Of a DNA stretch of 64,000 bases, positions 25,526 to 36,100 are shown piece by piece. The stretch comes from Acidovorax sp. A79 (GTDB taxonomy: Bacteria > Pseudomonadota > Gammaproteobacteria > Burkholderiales > Burkholderiaceae_C). Position 1 is the first letter of the stretch; each line of letters opens with the position of its first letter. A model generated the notes under the pieces. The model searched no databases, was not told the origin of the DNA, and worked only from the letters and a program-made list of their open reading frames with translations. Made by a program: the position numbers and the translations under genes. The stretch is from positions 5,124,501 to 5,188,500 of the forward strand of contig NZ_AP028672.1 in NCBI RefSeq assembly GCF_041154505.1, given 5' to 3'.

Positions 25526-26320
25526 ATGGACCTGCAACTGGCGGGCAAGCGGGCCCTGGTGACGGGGTCGACGGCCGGCATCGGCTTTGCCATCGCCACC
25601 GAACTGGCGCGCGAGGGCGTAGCGGTGGTGCTCAATGGCCGCACGGCCGAGCGCGTGGCACAGGCGGTGCAGCGCCTGCGCGCCCTGGTGCCGCGGGCCG
25701 ATGTGCTAGGCCACGCAGCCGATGTCGCCACGCGGATTGGCTGCGAGCACCTGGCGCAGGCCAGTGCGGGCGTTGACATCCTGGTCAACAACTTCGGCAC
25801 CTTCGACCCGCAGCCGTTTCAAGCCATTGACGACGCGCAGTGGCAGCGGTTCTTCGAGGCCAATGTTCTGAGCGGCGTGCGCCTGACCCGTGCCCTGCTG
25901 CCTGCGATGCAGGCTGCAGGCTGGGGCCGGGTGGTGTTCATCAACAGCGAGTCCGGCGTGAACCCACCCACCGAGATGCTGCACTACGGCATGACCAAGG
26001 CGGCGCAGCTGTCCCTCTCCCGGGGCCTGGCGCAAAGCTGCGTGGGCACCGGCGTGACGGTGAATGCCGTGCTGCCCGGCCCCACCCGTACCGAAGGGGT
26101 GGCGGACTTCTTCGCCAAGCTTGCCGTCGAACAGGGTGTGGGCCTGGCCGAGGCAGAGCGCCGCTTCTTCGCGCAGTCACGCCCCACCTCGCTGCTGCAA
26201 CGGTTCATTGAGCCGCCCGAAGTGGCAGCCCTGGTCGCTTACGTCTGCAGCCCCCGCTCGTCCGCCACCCATGGCGCAGCGCTGCGGGTGGAGGGCGGAA
26301 TCCTGTCTTCGATGTGTTGA
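25526..26320 (+). CDS. Short-chain dehydrogenase/reductase
   Basis: A 264-aa SDR with the NAD(P) site GSTAGIGFAIA, an NNFG-type motif (LVNNFGTF), Ser in INSESG and the catalytic Tyr-x3-Lys in HYGMTKAAQL. It lies ten bases after dmpE and 25 before dmpF, inside the meta operon, but is not part of the canonical dmp pathway. Related genes occur in other Comamonadaceae and Burkholderiales meta clusters. It may reduce or oxidise an aromatic side product; the substrate is unknown. Confidence 0.87.
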   Translation: MDLQLAGKRALVTGSTAGIGFAIATELAREGVAVVLNGRTAERVAQAVQRLRALVPRADVLGHAADVATRIGCEHLAQASAGVDILVNNFGTFDPQPFQAIDDAQWQRFFEANVLSGVRLTRALLPAMQAAGWGRVVFINSESGVNPPTEMLHYGMTKAAQLSLSRGLAQSCVGTGVTVNAVLPGPTRTEGVADFFAKLAVEQGVGLAEAERRFFAQSRPTSLLQRFIEPPEVAALVAYVCSPRSSATHGAALRVEGGILSSMC

Positions 26321-26345
26321 ATCCTTTTTTTGAGAGAGATTTCCC

Positions 26346-27260
26346 ATGAAACGAAAAATCAAGTGCGCCCTGATCGGGCCCGGCAACATCGGCACTGACC
26401 TGCTGGCCAAGCTGCAGCGCAGCCCCGTGCTGGAGCCGGTGTGGATGGTGGGCATCGACCCCGAGTCCGACGGCCTCAAGCGTGCCCGTGAGATGGGCAT
26501 CAAGACCACCGCCGAAGGCGTGGACGGCCTGGTGCCGCACATGAAGGCCGATGGCGTGCAGATCGTGTTCGACGCCACCAGCGCCTATGTACACGCTGAG
26601 AACTCGCGCAAGGTCAATGCCGAGGGCGCGATGATGATCGACCTCACGCCCGCGGCCATTGGCCCGTTCTGCGTGCCGCCCGTGAACCTGAAGGAACACA
26701 TCGGCAAGCGCGAGATGAACGTCAACATGGTCACCTGCGGTGGCCAGGCCACCATCCCCATGGTGGCTGCGGTGAGCCGGGTGCAGCCGGTGGCGTATGG
26801 CGAAATCGTCGCCACCGTCTCCAGCAAGTCGGCGGGCCCGGGCACGCGCAAGAACATCGACGAGTTCACCCGCACCACAGCGGGCGCCATCGAGCGCGTG
26901 GGCGGAGCCAAGAAGGGCAAGGCCATCATCGTCATCAACCCGGCCGAGCCACCGCTCATCATGCGCGACACCGTGCACTGCCTGACCGAGGGCGAGCCCG
27001 ACCGCGAGGCCATCATCCGGTCCATCCACACCATGATCGCCGAGGTGCAGAAGTACGTGCCGGGCTACAAGCTGGTGAACGGCCCGGTGTTCGACGGTAA
27101 CCGCGTCTCGGTCTTTCTGGAAGTCGAAGGCCTGGGTGATTACCTGCCCAAGTACGCCGGCAACCTGGACATCATGACCGCCGCCGCCGCACGCACCGCC
27201 GAGATGTTTGCCGAGGAAATCCTCGCGGGCAATCTCCAACTCCAACACGTCGCCGCCTGA
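26346..27260 (+). CDS. dmpF: Acetaldehyde dehydrogenase (acylating)
   Basis: A 304-aa enzyme that converts acetaldehyde, channelled from DmpG, to acetyl-CoA with NAD and CoA. Visible are the Rossmann start [14 protein letters not shown] and the catalytic Cys in [14 protein letters not shown]. Length and tight spacing to dmpG (14 bases) fit the DmpFG complex. Confidence 0.96.
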   Translation: MKRKIKCALIGPGNIGTDLLAKLQRSPVLEPVWMVGIDPESDGLKRAREMGIKTTAEGVDGLVPHMKADGVQIVFDATSAYVHAENSRKVNAEGAMMIDLTPAAIGPFCVPPVNLKEHIGKREMNVNMVTCGGQATIPMVAAVSRVQPVAYGEIVATVSSKSAGPGTRKNIDEFTRTTAGAIERVGGAKKGKAIIVINPAEPPLIMRDTVHCLTEGEPDREAIIRSIHTMIAEVQKYVPGYKLVNGPVFDGNRVSVFLEVEGLGDYLPKYAGNLDIMTAAAARTAEMFAEEILAGNLQLQHVAA

Positions 27261-27274
27261 AGGAGCAGCACGCC

Positions 27275-28312
27275 ATGACACTCAACGGCAAAAAAATCAC
27301 CCTGCATGACATGACGCTGCGCGACGGCATGCACCCCAAGCGCCACCTGATGACGCTGGAGCAGATGAAGAGCGTGGCCCAGGGCCTGGATCAGGCGGGC
27401 GTGCCGCTGATCGAGGTGACCCACGGCGACGGCCTGGGCGGCGCATCGGTCAACTACGGCTTTCCGGCGCACAGCGACGAAGAGTACCTGGGCACCGTCA
27501 TCCCCCTGATGAAGCAGGCCAAGGTCTCGGCCCTGCTGATCCCCGGCATCGGTACCGTGGATCACCTGAAGATGGCGCACGGCCTGGGCGTGCACACCAT
27601 CCGCGTGGCCACGCACTGCACAGAGGCCGATGTGAGCGAGCAGCACATCACCATGGCGCGCAAGCTGGACATGGACACCGTGGGCTTCTTGATGATGGCG
27701 CACATGAACGACGCCGTCGGCCTGGTCAAGCAGGCCAAGCTGATGGAAGGCTACGGCGCCAACTGCATCTACGTGACTGACTCGGCCGGTTACCTGCTGC
27801 CCGACCAGGTCAAGGAGCGCGTGGCCGCCGTGCGCGCCGCCCTCAAGCCAGAGACCGAGCTGGGCTTTCACGGCCACCACAACCTGGCCATGGGTGTGGC
27901 CAACTCCATCGCCGCCATCGAGGCAGGTGCCAACCGCATCGACGCGGCCGCCGCTGGCCTGGGCGCGGGCGCAGGCAACACCCCCCTGGAAGTGCTGGTG
28001 GCCGTGTGCGACCGCATGGGCATCCAGACGGGCGTGGACGTCTGGAAGATCCAGGACGTGGCCGACGACCTAGTGGTGCCGCTGATGGACTTCCCCATCC
28101 GCATCGACCGCGATGCGCTGACGCTGGGCTACGCCGGTGTGTATGGCAGCTTCTTGCTGTTTGCCAAGCGCGCCGAAAAGAAATACGGCGTGCCCGCACG
28201 CGACCTGCTCGTCGAACTGGGCCGCCGCGGCATGGTGGGCGGCCAGGAAGACATGATCGAAGACACCGCACTGACCATGGCCCGCGCACGCGGCCTGCAG
28301 ATCAGCGCCTGA
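27275..28312 (+). CDS. dmpG: 4-hydroxy-2-oxovalerate aldolase
   Basis: A 345-aa class II aldolase that splits 4-hydroxy-2-oxovalerate to pyruvate and acetaldehyde. The HMGL-like signature [14 protein letters not shown] at the N-terminus and the metal-binding [13 protein letters not shown] are present. AAGGAG precedes the ATG. It forms a channelling complex with DmpF, encoded immediately upstream. Confidence 0.96.
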   Translation: MTLNGKKITLHDMTLRDGMHPKRHLMTLEQMKSVAQGLDQAGVPLIEVTHGDGLGGASVNYGFPAHSDEEYLGTVIPLMKQAKVSALLIPGIGTVDHLKMAHGLGVHTIRVATHCTEADVSEQHITMARKLDMDTVGFLMMAHMNDAVGLVKQAKLMEGYGANCIYVTDSAGYLLPDQVKERVAAVRAALKPETELGFHGHHNLAMGVANSIAAIEAGANRIDAAAAGLGAGAGNTPLEVLVAVCDRMGIQTGVDVWKIQDVADDLVVPLMDFPIRIDRDALTLGYAGVYGSFLLFAKRAEKKYGVPARDLLVELGRRGMVGGQEDMIEDTALTMARARGLQISA

Positions 28313-28326
28313 ATGGAGCCGCACCC

Positions 28327-29115
28327 ATGGCACTCGCACAAAGCACCATTGCACAACTGGCCGAGCACCTGGAGAACTGCCAGCTGCAAGCCAAGGACAC
28401 CCCCAAGATCACCGACGACCACCCAGAGATGGACTGGGACGATGCCTACGCCATCCAGGACGCCATCCTGGCGCGCAAGCTGGCGCGCGGCGCACGCTTG
28501 GTGGGCCTGAAGGCGGGCCTCACCTCGCACGCCAAGATGCGCCAGATGGGCGTGACTGACCCGGTGTTCGGCTTCCTGGTGGACGACTACACCGTGGCCG
28601 AGGGCGCGGCAGTCAAGACGTCCGAACTGATTCACCCCAAGGTGGAGCCCGAGATCGCCTTCGTGCTCAAGCGCGCGCTCAAAGGGCCGGGCTGCCACAT
28701 CGGCGCTGTGCTCGCCGCTACCGACTTCGTGATGCCTGGCATCGAGGTGATCGACAGCCGCTACCGCGACTTCAAGTTCGACCTGAAAAGCGTGGTGGCC
28801 GACAACACCTCGGCTGCGCGCTTCGTCGTCGGCGGCCGCGCAATGCGCCCCGAGGACGTGGACCTGCGCACCGTGGGCCTGGTGCTGGAGAAGAACGGCC
28901 AGCCCGTGGCCCTGGGCGCCGGCGCGGCCGTGCTGGGCCACCCCGCCGCAGCCATTGCCATGCTGGCCAATCATCTGGGCCGGCGCGGGCAGGAGATTCC
29001 CGCCGGCAGCGTGATCCTGTCGGGCGGCGCCACCGAGGCTGTGGCCGTGGCGGCGGGCGACAGCGTATGCCTGCGCGTGCAGGGCATGGGCAGCGTGTCG
29101 CTGCGCTTTGCCTGA
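28327..29115 (+). CDS. dmpH: 4-oxalocrotonate decarboxylase
   Basis: A 262-aa member of the same family as DmpE, which decarboxylates 4-oxalocrotonate to 2-hydroxypenta-2,4-dienoate. The segments VGLKAGLTSHAKMRQMGV, PKVEPEIAFVLKR and VIDSRYRDFKFDLKSVVADN are typical. The ATG at 28327 (14 bases after dmpG) gives the family length; the frame extends upstream inside dmpG without support. It is usually complexed with DmpE. Confidence 0.94.
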   Translation: MALAQSTIAQLAEHLENCQLQAKDTPKITDDHPEMDWDDAYAIQDAILARKLARGARLVGLKAGLTSHAKMRQMGVTDPVFGFLVDDYTVAEGAAVKTSELIHPKVEPEIAFVLKRALKGPGCHIGAVLAATDFVMPGIEVIDSRYRDFKFDLKSVVADNTSAARFVVGGRAMRPEDVDLRTVGLVLEKNGQPVALGAGAAVLGHPAAAIAMLANHLGRRGQEIPAGSVILSGGATEAVAVAAGDSVCLRVQGMGSVSLRFA

Positions 29116-29157
29116 GCCGCCGGGCCTTTCACACAGAACGACAACAGGAGGCAAACC

Positions 29158-30141
29158 ATGCAACGACGAGACTTCATCACGGCAAGCGCCCTGACCGCAC
29201 TGGGCGCAGCCCTGCCGGCAGGCGCCTGGGCGCAGGCCAGCTACCCCGCCAAGCCGGTGCGCATGATCGTGCCCTTCCCGCCAGGTGGGCCCACCGATGT
29301 GATGGGGCGCACGGCTGCCAAGGCCATGGGCGACAAGCTAGGCCAGCAGTTGGTGGTCGAGAACAAGGCGGGTGCGGGCGGCAACATCGGCACCGACGCA
29401 GTGGCCAAGGCCGCGCCCGACGGCTACACCATCGGCCTCACGGCCATCAGCAGCTTGGCCATTGCGCCGCACCTGTACGCCAGCGTGCCCTTCAATATCG
29501 AGAAGGACTTTGCGCCGATCTCGCTGGTCGGCACAACTCCCTGCGCGCTGGTCGTGCACCCCAGCGTGCCGTTTAACGACCTCAAGGGCATGGTGGCCTA
29601 CGCCAAGGCCCATCCCGGCAAGCTCAACTACGCCACCTCGGGCATCGGCACCAGCAACCACCTGGCGACCGAACTGCTGCAGTCGGTGGCGGGTATTCAG
29701 CTCACCAACGTGCCGTACAAGGGCTCCAGCCAGATCGTGCCCGACCTGCTGGCCGGCACCATCACTATGAGCATGGAAAGCTCGCTGGCCACCACCTTGC
29801 AGCACATCAAGGCGGGCAAACTCAAGGCCATTGCCGTCACCTCGCCGCAGCGCGCCAAGGCGTTGCCCGAGGTACCGACGATCGCTGAGTCCGGCTACCC
29901 CGGCTTCAGCGTGGAGACCTGGTTCGGCCTAGTGGCCCCCGCGGGCACACCCCAGGCCATCGTGGCCAGACTGCACGACGCCTGGGAGGCCGGGGCCAAG
30001 TCGCCTGAGGCGCAGCAGGCGTTCGACAACATCTCAGGCAACCTGCGGGTCACGTCGCCGCAGGAGTTCGCTGATTTCATCCGCGCGGAGAATCGCCGCT
30101 GGGGCGAGCTGATCCGCAAGTTGGCCATCAAGGCGGACTGA
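29158..30141 (+). CDS. Bug-family (TctC-like) periplasmic solute-binding protein
   Basis: A 327-aa tripartite tricarboxylate transporter-type receptor of the Bug family. The N-terminus is a twin-arginine signal peptide (QRRDFITASALTALGAALPA, cleavage after AWA), followed by YPAKPVRMIVPFPPGGPTDVMGR and VVENKAGAGGNIG, which are diagnostic. The ligand is likely a carboxylate, perhaps an aromatic or pathway intermediate. It lies between dmpH and dmpI with AGGAGG before the start, so it is an extra gene within the meta operon. No membrane partner genes are next to it, as is common for Bug proteins. Confidence 0.93.
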   Translation: MQRRDFITASALTALGAALPAGAWAQASYPAKPVRMIVPFPPGGPTDVMGRTAAKAMGDKLGQQLVVENKAGAGGNIGTDAVAKAAPDGYTIGLTAISSLAIAPHLYASVPFNIEKDFAPISLVGTTPCALVVHPSVPFNDLKGMVAYAKAHPGKLNYATSGIGTSNHLATELLQSVAGIQLTNVPYKGSSQIVPDLLAGTITMSMESSLATTLQHIKAGKLKAIAVTSPQRAKALPEVPTIAESGYPGFSVETWFGLVAPAGTPQAIVARLHDAWEAGAKSPEAQQAFDNISGNLRVTSPQEFADFIRAENRRWGELIRKLAIKAD

Positions 30142-30165
30142 CCCTTTCTGACAGGACCAAGCACC

Positions 30166-30357
30166 ATGCCATTTGCGCAGATCTACATGATCGAGGGCCG
30201 CACCGAGGAGCAGAAGAAGGCCGTTATCGAGAAGGTGACGCAGGCCCTTGTCGATGCCGTGGGCGCGCCGCCGGCCAACGTGCGCGTCTGGATCCACGAC
30301 GTGCCCAAGGAAAACTGGGGCATCGCGGGGGTGAGCGCCAAGGAGCTGGGGCGCTGA
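30166..30357 (+). CDS. dmpI: 4-oxalocrotonate tautomerase
   Basis: A 63-aa tautomerase that converts the enol form of 4-oxalocrotonate to the keto form. After removal of Met the catalytic Pro1 is exposed (PFAQIYMIEGRTEEQKKA), with Arg11 in EGRT and Arg39 in NVRVWI, as in the family. It is the last gene of the meta operon; an IS3-type element begins 77 bases later. Confidence 0.94.
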   Translation: MPFAQIYMIEGRTEEQKKAVIEKVTQALVDAVGAPPANVRVWIHDVPKENWGIAGVSAKELGR

Positions 30358-30452
30358 CCCTTTCATGGCTAAACGCGCCTGCAGCGCTTGCACTTCAGAG
30401 GCCGATTTTTCTTTTAATTTCTTGTTGCATACGGTGAATCGCCCCGGATTCC

Positions 30453-31328
30453 CTAGACACTTTTGAGCCGTTGGAAATGGCGTCTTTCGAACTCTACCGG
30501 TGAAGTATCTCCGGCAGTGCCGTGGCGTCGCTTAGGGTTGTAAAACATCTCGATGTAATTGAAGACATCGGCTCTGGCTTGATCGCGGGTTGGGTAGATC
30601 TGGCGGCGGATTCGCTCTCGTTTCAAAAGTTGGAAGAAGCTTTCGGCCACGGCGTTGTCATGGCAATTGCCCCGACGGCTCATGCTGGAAACCAGGTTGT
30701 GAGCGCGCAGGAAGTCTTGCCATGCATGCCCAGTGAACTGACTGCCCTGATCAGAGTGGACGGTGACAGCGGCTTTGGGTTGCCGGCGCCAAAATGCCAT
30801 CAGCAGCGCGTTGAGCACTAACTCAGTGTCGATGCGGTGCCCCATGGACCAGCCGATCACCTGCCTGGAGAACAGGTCGATGACGGCGCTCAGGTACAAC
30901 CAGCCTTCATGGGTGCGGATGTAGGTGATGTCGGTCACCCATGACTGATTGGGCTCGCTGACATTGAACTGGCGCTGCAGATGGTTTGGTGCCACCACCG
31001 CTGGCTTGGCGCCACGCGGGCCAGGTCGGCGTCGATAGCCAGTCTGTGAACGCAGGCCTTCAAGCTTGAGCAATCGGGCCACGCGGTGCTTGCCGCAGCG
31101 CTCTCCCAGGTCGCGCATGTCCATCGTGAGCTTGCGATAGCCATAGACGCCGCCACTCTCCAGCCACGCGTGCTTGAGCAGGCCCAACAAGCGTTGATCG
31201 TCCTTGCCACGAGAACTCACCGCATCGCACTTCCAGGCGTAGTAGCCGCTGGGGTGCACGGTCATGAGCTTGCACATGCGGCGAACGCTGTGCTGGTGTT
31301 CATGCCGCTCGATGAATGCGTACCTCAC
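30453..31328 (-). CDS. IS3-family transposase OrfB (integrase domain)
   Basis: A 291-aa DDE transposase part with an N-terminal HTH_21 segment (YGYRKLTMDMRDLG) and the rve integrase core: WVTDITYIRTHEGWLYL (first Asp), VHSDQGSQFTG (second Asp) and NCHDNAVAESFF (Glu). The start is a GTG overlapping the orfA stop. Active OrfAB would come from a -1 frameshift at the A-AAA-AAG run near the end of orfA. Confidence 0.93.
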   Translation of the reverse strand: MRYAFIERHEHQHSVRRMCKLMTVHPSGYYAWKCDAVSSRGKDDQRLLGLLKHAWLESGGVYGYRKLTMDMRDLGERCGKHRVARLLKLEGLRSQTGYRRRPGPRGAKPAVVAPNHLQRQFNVSEPNQSWVTDITYIRTHEGWLYLSAVIDLFSRQVIGWSMGHRIDTELVLNALLMAFWRRQPKAAVTVHSDQGSQFTGHAWQDFLRAHNLVSSMSRRGNCHDNAVAESFFQLLKRERIRRQIYPTRDQARADVFNYIEMFYNPKRRHGTAGDTSPVEFERRHFQRLKSV

Positions 31329-31603
31329 CCGGACTGCTTGGCAAAGTACGCTGCGGCCTTTTTTAGGATGTCGCGCTCCTCGGTCACACGTTTGAGCTTG
31401 GCCTTCAGTTTGCGCAGCTCATCCGCCTGTGACCCCTGCGCTTGCCGTTGTGCCGCGGGCATTCGATGGGCCTTGATCCACTGATACAGGCTGTGCTGGC
31501 TAACACCAAGCCTGGCGGATACGTCGGCCACCTTGTGGCCACGCTCGGTGATCTGTTTGACCGCTTCGGTCTTGAATTCTTCGGGGTATCTTTGCTTACT
31601 CAT
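31325..31603 (-). CDS. IS3-family transposase OrfA (helix-turn-helix)
   Basis: A 92-aa DNA-binding protein: RYPEEFKTEAVKQITERGH, LGVSQHSLYQWIKAH (helix-turn-helix) and a C-terminal leucine-zipper-like helix (LRKLKAKLKRVTEERDILKK). A slippery TAAAAAAG run lies in the ILKK codons, as expected for programmed frameshifting in IS3 elements. Confidence 0.92.
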   Translation of the reverse strand: MSKQRYPEEFKTEAVKQITERGHKVADVSARLGVSQHSLYQWIKAHRMPAAQRQAQGSQADELRKLKAKLKRVTEERDILKKAAAYFAKQSG

Positions 31604-31699
31604 GGCACCTCCTATTGGGCCTCAGGTTTGAGGCTCAGAGGTGTCTAGAAAACCCGGAGATGGCATGGTCCGCCCACCTCTGCCACTGCTGCTGACGTG

Positions 31700-32925
31700 T
31701 GGTCGTCATCCCGTAAAGCCGGGGTAGATGTCGCAAGTTCAGCTGCAAAGTGCCAGAGTGGCCGCTCTTGCAACCACTGATCCTGGAGGCCACCATGCAA
31801 TCGACTCTCAATCTGCCCGTCATTGGTCTTGACTTGGCAAAGTCGGTGTTTCAACTGCACATCGTTGATGTGGAGTCGGGCGAGATACAGCGACGCCAAA
31901 TCAAACGCGCCAAACTCACGGAATTCTTCGCCAAATGCAACCGCAGCCTGGTGGCGATGGAAGCTTGTGGGTCATCGCATTACTGGGCCAGGACGATCCA
32001 GGCGCTGGGACATGAGGTCAAGCTGTTGCCTGCCCAGCATGTCAAAGCCTTCTTGCTCCGTGACAAGACCGATGCGATGGATGCACAGGCAATCTGGGTG
32101 GCCGCACAACAGCCGCACATCTTGCCGGTCCCCGTGAAATCGGAGCGCCAGCAAGCTTGTCTGGCACTGCACGGCATGCGTCGTCAGATGATGAAGATGC
32201 GCATCATGCAAACCAATGCCCTGCGAGGCATCCTGGCCGAGTTCGGCATTGCCATGCCCGTGGGGCACAACCAGTTGCTCAAGATGATTCTTGCCGAAAT
32301 CGCCGAGGCCCAGGAGAAGGGCCACCTGCCTGCTGATCTGGTCATCTGCATCCAGGAGCAGCTCAAACGCATCGATGGATTGCAAGATGACATCGACCAC
32401 ATTGGCCAGCGGCTGGGCGCCATAATTCGAGAGGACCGCCAGATGCAGGCCATTCAGCAAATTCCTGGTGTCGGAGACCTGACAGCCTCGGCGCTGGTGG
32501 CGGCGGTCGGAGACTTCTGCGCATTCAAATCCGCGCGGCAGTTCGCCTCATGGGTAGGGTTGGTTCCTCGTCACGTGGGCACCGGCGGGAAGACGCAGCA
32601 GTTGGGTATCTCCAAGCGCGGAGACACCTACTTGCGAACCTTGTTGATCGCGGGTGCCAGGGCCGTGATTGCCCGATCCGGAAAATCTGACTGGATTGAA
32701 CGGTTGCTGCAGCGGCGACATTACAACGTCGTGGTGGTGGCGTTGGCCAACAAGATGGCGCGCACCGCGTGGGCGGTTCTAGCCAGGGGTATGGCCTTCG
32801 ATCGCACCCGTTGGAATCCGCTTGAGACGGTAACTGCCTGATCCGTCAGCGCGGAGCGCCTCAGACCTACAACACCGATTTGAAGGAGAACCTGCACAAA
32901 GCGTATTGATGGAATGACGGTCAAA
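31700..32925 (+). mobile_element. IS110-family element, approximate limits
   Basis: Limits are uncertain. A candidate imperfect inverted repeat is CGTCATCCCGTAAA near 31713 versus the reverse of the segment around 32907-32920 (GGAATGACGG). IS110/IS1111 elements often lack clear ends. The left side directly abuts the right end of the IS3 element. Confidence 0.45.
31795..32841 (+). CDS. IS110-family transposase (IS1111-like)
   Basis: A 348-aa DEDD transposase. The N-terminal RuvC-like domain has GLDLAKSVFQLH and LRDKTDAMDAQAIW (acidic residues); the C-terminal transposase_20 domain has IQQIPGVGDLTASALVAAVGD and LRTLLIAGARAV. TGGAGG lies upstream of the ATG at 31795; a further-upstream start is possible but lacks a ribosome binding site. 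Apparently intact. Confidence 0.92.
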   Translation: MQSTLNLPVIGLDLAKSVFQLHIVDVESGEIQRRQIKRAKLTEFFAKCNRSLVAMEACGSSHYWARTIQALGHEVKLLPAQHVKAFLLRDKTDAMDAQAIWVAAQQPHILPVPVKSERQQACLALHGMRRQMMKMRIMQTNALRGILAEFGIAMPVGHNQLLKMILAEIAEAQEKGHLPADLVICIQEQLKRIDGLQDDIDHIGQRLGAIIREDRQMQAIQQIPGVGDLTASALVAAVGDFCAFKSARQFASWVGLVPRHVGTGGKTQQLGISKRGDTYLRTLLIAGARAVIARSGKSDWIERLLQRRHYNVVVVALANKMARTAWAVLARGMAFDRTRWNPLETVTA

Positions 32926-33191
32926 CCGGGTTGGGAAATTCCGATGAATCGCCAGTACCTTGAGTACATCCCGGAGTACATCCCGGAGATAGGAACCCCA
33001 GCCGCGAATAGCCATCATGGGCAGCCGCAACCACTGCGTCAACAGCCCGGATGTAAGGCAGCAAACCCTTCAGACCATCACGACGCAAAAGCTTGTTCTC
33101 CTTGGGCGGACCATGTAGGCGATTCAGCGGACGTCAGTCTGCTGTAAAGCTGGTATGACCTCGATCGGGTGATCAACCTAACAGCTTGACT
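32926..33191. other. Gap with small tandem repeat
   Basis: No gene seen. It contains GAGTACATCCCG twice in direct succession at about 32963-32986. It separates the IS110 element from the large repeat-protein gene. Confidence 0.5.
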
Positions 33192-36100
33192 TCACTTTCT
33201 GATCAGCGGTGCGCAACCACAGCTCAACGCCCGGCGACGCACCGCCACCAGACCCGCCGCCAGCAGCGAAAGCAGCGCCAGCGCCCAGGGGCCGAGTGCG
33301 GGGATGGCCTGCGGGGCCAGCAGCACTGGCATGCCGGGGTCGGTGATCTGGTGGGGCACGGAGTCGCTGTCGCCCACGCCGCCATCGGCCAGGGTGAAGG
33401 TCACGCTCAGGCCGCCGGGCGCAAACTGCGCGCCGGGCAGCGCATACCAGTGCGGCTGCGCGCAGGCAGCGCCGGTGCAGCCCAGCCCGTCGGGGCTGGG
33501 GCCGTATTTGTAATAAATGGCCCCCTGCGGCACTGGTGTGGTGAAGTGCACGGTCACCTGCGCATCGCCATTGCCAGCGACACGCCCTAGCACCAGCCCC
33601 AGCGGCGCATGCACCGCCCGCACATGGGACGGCAAGGGCGCGGGCAAGGTGGAGGCAAAGGCGGCGCTGCTGATCTCCCAGCCGTTCGCGCTGTCCACCT
33701 CCACCGCCCCCAGATTGCCGTTGCCGCCCGCACCCTGCCACGGTGCGCTGCACTGCTGCGCTGCGCCGCCATATTCACCGCTGCACTGCCATTGGTATTG
33801 GCCGCTGGCGGATAGCACGGTCCCTGGCGTGCCCGTGGCGCACAGATTCGCGCTGGGCTTGAAGGCCGCAGCGCCGTTGGCCGCTGAGCCGCAGGTGGCA
33901 TCGACCGGGTCGTGGGTGAAAGCGGCCGAAACGCTGCGCGGGCTGGTCACATTGGTGAGCTGACATGCACCCGTGCCCGCGCAATCGCCTGACCAACTGG
34001 TGAAGTGATAGCCCGTATCGGGCGTGGCGGTACAGCTTGCGTCCTGCCCATGGTTAACGGGGTTGGGTGCGCAGGTGACCGTGCCGTTGGTGGTGACGGG
34101 GGTGATGCTGATGGGGTAGGTGTTCAGCGCGAAGGTGGCGCTCACGCTGCGCGGCGCGGTCACGTTGGTGAGCTGGCAGGTGCCCATGCCCGAGCAATCG
34201 CCCGTCCAGCCTGTGAAGTGATAGCCCGTATCGGGCGTGGCGGTACAGCTTGCGTCCTGCCCATGGTTAACGGGGTTGGGTGCGCAGGTGACCGTGCCGT
34301 TGGTGGTGACGGGGGTGATGCTGATGGGGTAGGTGTTCAGCGCGAAGGTGGCGCTCACGCTGCGCGGCGCGGTCACGTTGGTGAGCTGGCAGGTGCCCAT
34401 GCCCGAGCAATCGCCCGTCCAGCCTGTGAAGTGGTAGCCCGTATCGGGCGTGGCGGTGCAGTTTGCATTCTGGCGGTGGGTGACGGGGTTGGGCGTGCAG
34501 GTGACTGCGCCGTTGGCGGGGGAGGGAACGATGCCGATGGAATAGGTGTTGAGCACAAACGTGGCACTCACGCTGCGCGGCGCGGTCACGTTGGTGAGCT
34601 GGCATGCACCCGTGCCCGCGCAATCGCCTGACCACCTGGTGAAGTGATAGCCCGTATCAGGCGTGGCGGTGCAGCCTGCGTCCTGCCCATGGTTAATGGG
34701 GTTGGGTGCGCAGGTGACCGTGCCGTTGACGGCGGCGGGGGTGGCGATGGAGTGGGTGTTTGGCGTGAAGGTGGCCGAGACAGTGCGCGACGCGGTCACG
34801 TTGGTGAACTGGCATGCACCCGTGCCCGTGCAATCGCCCGACCAACTGGTGAAGTGGTAACCCGCATCGGGCGTGGCGGTGCAGCTTGCATGCTGGCCGT
34901 GGGTGACGGGGTTGGGCGTGCAGGTGACTGTGCCGTTGGCCGGGGCGGGGACGATGCCGATGGAATAGGTGTTGAGCACAAATGTGGCACTCACGCTGCG
35001 CGGGCTGGTCACGTTGTAGAGAATGCACGCGCTGGCAGAGCCCGAGCAATCGCCCGACCAATGGGTGAAGTGATAGCCCATAGCGGGCGAGGCGACGCAG
35101 ATCGTGTCTTTCCCATGGTGCACGGGGTTGGGCGTGCAGTTCACGCTGCCGCCGGTCACGGCGGGGGTGGCGACGGCGTAGGTAATCGGCGCGAAGGTGG
35201 CTCGCACGCTGTGCGCGCTGGTCACGTTGGTGAGCTGGCATGCACCCGTGCCCGCGCAATCGCCCGTCCAGCCGGTGAACTGAAAGCCCGTTTGCGGCGT
35301 GACAGTGCAGCTAGCGCTCTGGCCGTGGGGCACGGGGTTGGGCGTGCACGACATGCTCCCGCCCGTGGTGGCAGTGGTGGTGATGGCGTAGGTGATGAGC
35401 GTCGTGTTGGCAGAGACGGTGGTAGTCCCTAGAACCACGGGCTGGCAAGCCCCCGTGCCGCTGCATGCGCCGCCCCAGCCGCTGAAGGGGCGGGCGACTG
35501 GGTCGTGCACCGTGGCCGTGCAGGTGGCGCTGGAGCCATGGGTCACGGGGTTCGGGGTGCACTGTGCGCTGGCAATGCCAGCATCCGTGTTGAGTGTCAC
35601 CATGTATTGGCGCGGTGCCAGGCAAGCGGCCGTGGTGCCGCCGCTGATGCCCGCGCAATCCCAGCGGAAGGCATCGGCCGCGGCAGACTGGTTGGTGGCC
35701 GAACCGGCTCTGCACAAGGGGGCGGGCCAGCTGAGCGAAGGCGCAGTGCTGCCACACGCGCCGTTGGTGGTCGGCGGGGCGAAGGTGGCGCTGATGGTGC
35801 AATTGCCGGTAATGGTCGCAGTGGTGTAGGTGTTGCCCGCAAGCGATCCGCCACAGCCGCTGACCTGCACCGTGTAGCCCGGTGGCGTGGTGAGCGTGAA
35901 GCTGGCCTGCTGCCCCGCCGCAACATCGCGCCCCGCCTCGATGCTGCCGCCGCCCGTGGCCTGGGAGGTAACAAGGTGGGAGCGAGGCACGGAGCATTGC
36001 GGCGAAGGGTTGCCGCCGTAGCTGCTCTGGCACACCCAGGAGAAGGAGTAGGTATCACCCATCACGCCGCTGGTCGTGCCCACGCTGCACAGCAAGGCGT

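Larger units (their letters stand above)
30435..31665 (-). mobile_element. IS3-family insertion sequence
   Basis: Imperfect terminal inverted repeats flank orfA/orfB. The left end contains CCGGATTCCCTAGACAC then TTTTGAGCC, and the right end read in reverse contains CCGGGTTTTCTAGACAC then CTCTGAGCC. Extending to the usual terminal TG gives about 30435-31665 (1.2 kb, the normal size). No convincing 3-base target duplication is visible (CGG versus TGG). Confidence 0.8.

Noticed and set aside
34005..35300. Possible CRISPR array because of regular spacing
   Set aside because: The period is 213 bases, the whole unit is conserved and it is coding in one frame; there are no short repeats with unique spacers.
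34005..35432. Plus-strand frames of 208 and 262 aa with periodic sequence
   Set aside because: They are the antisense of the tandem-repeat protein and inherit its periodicity.
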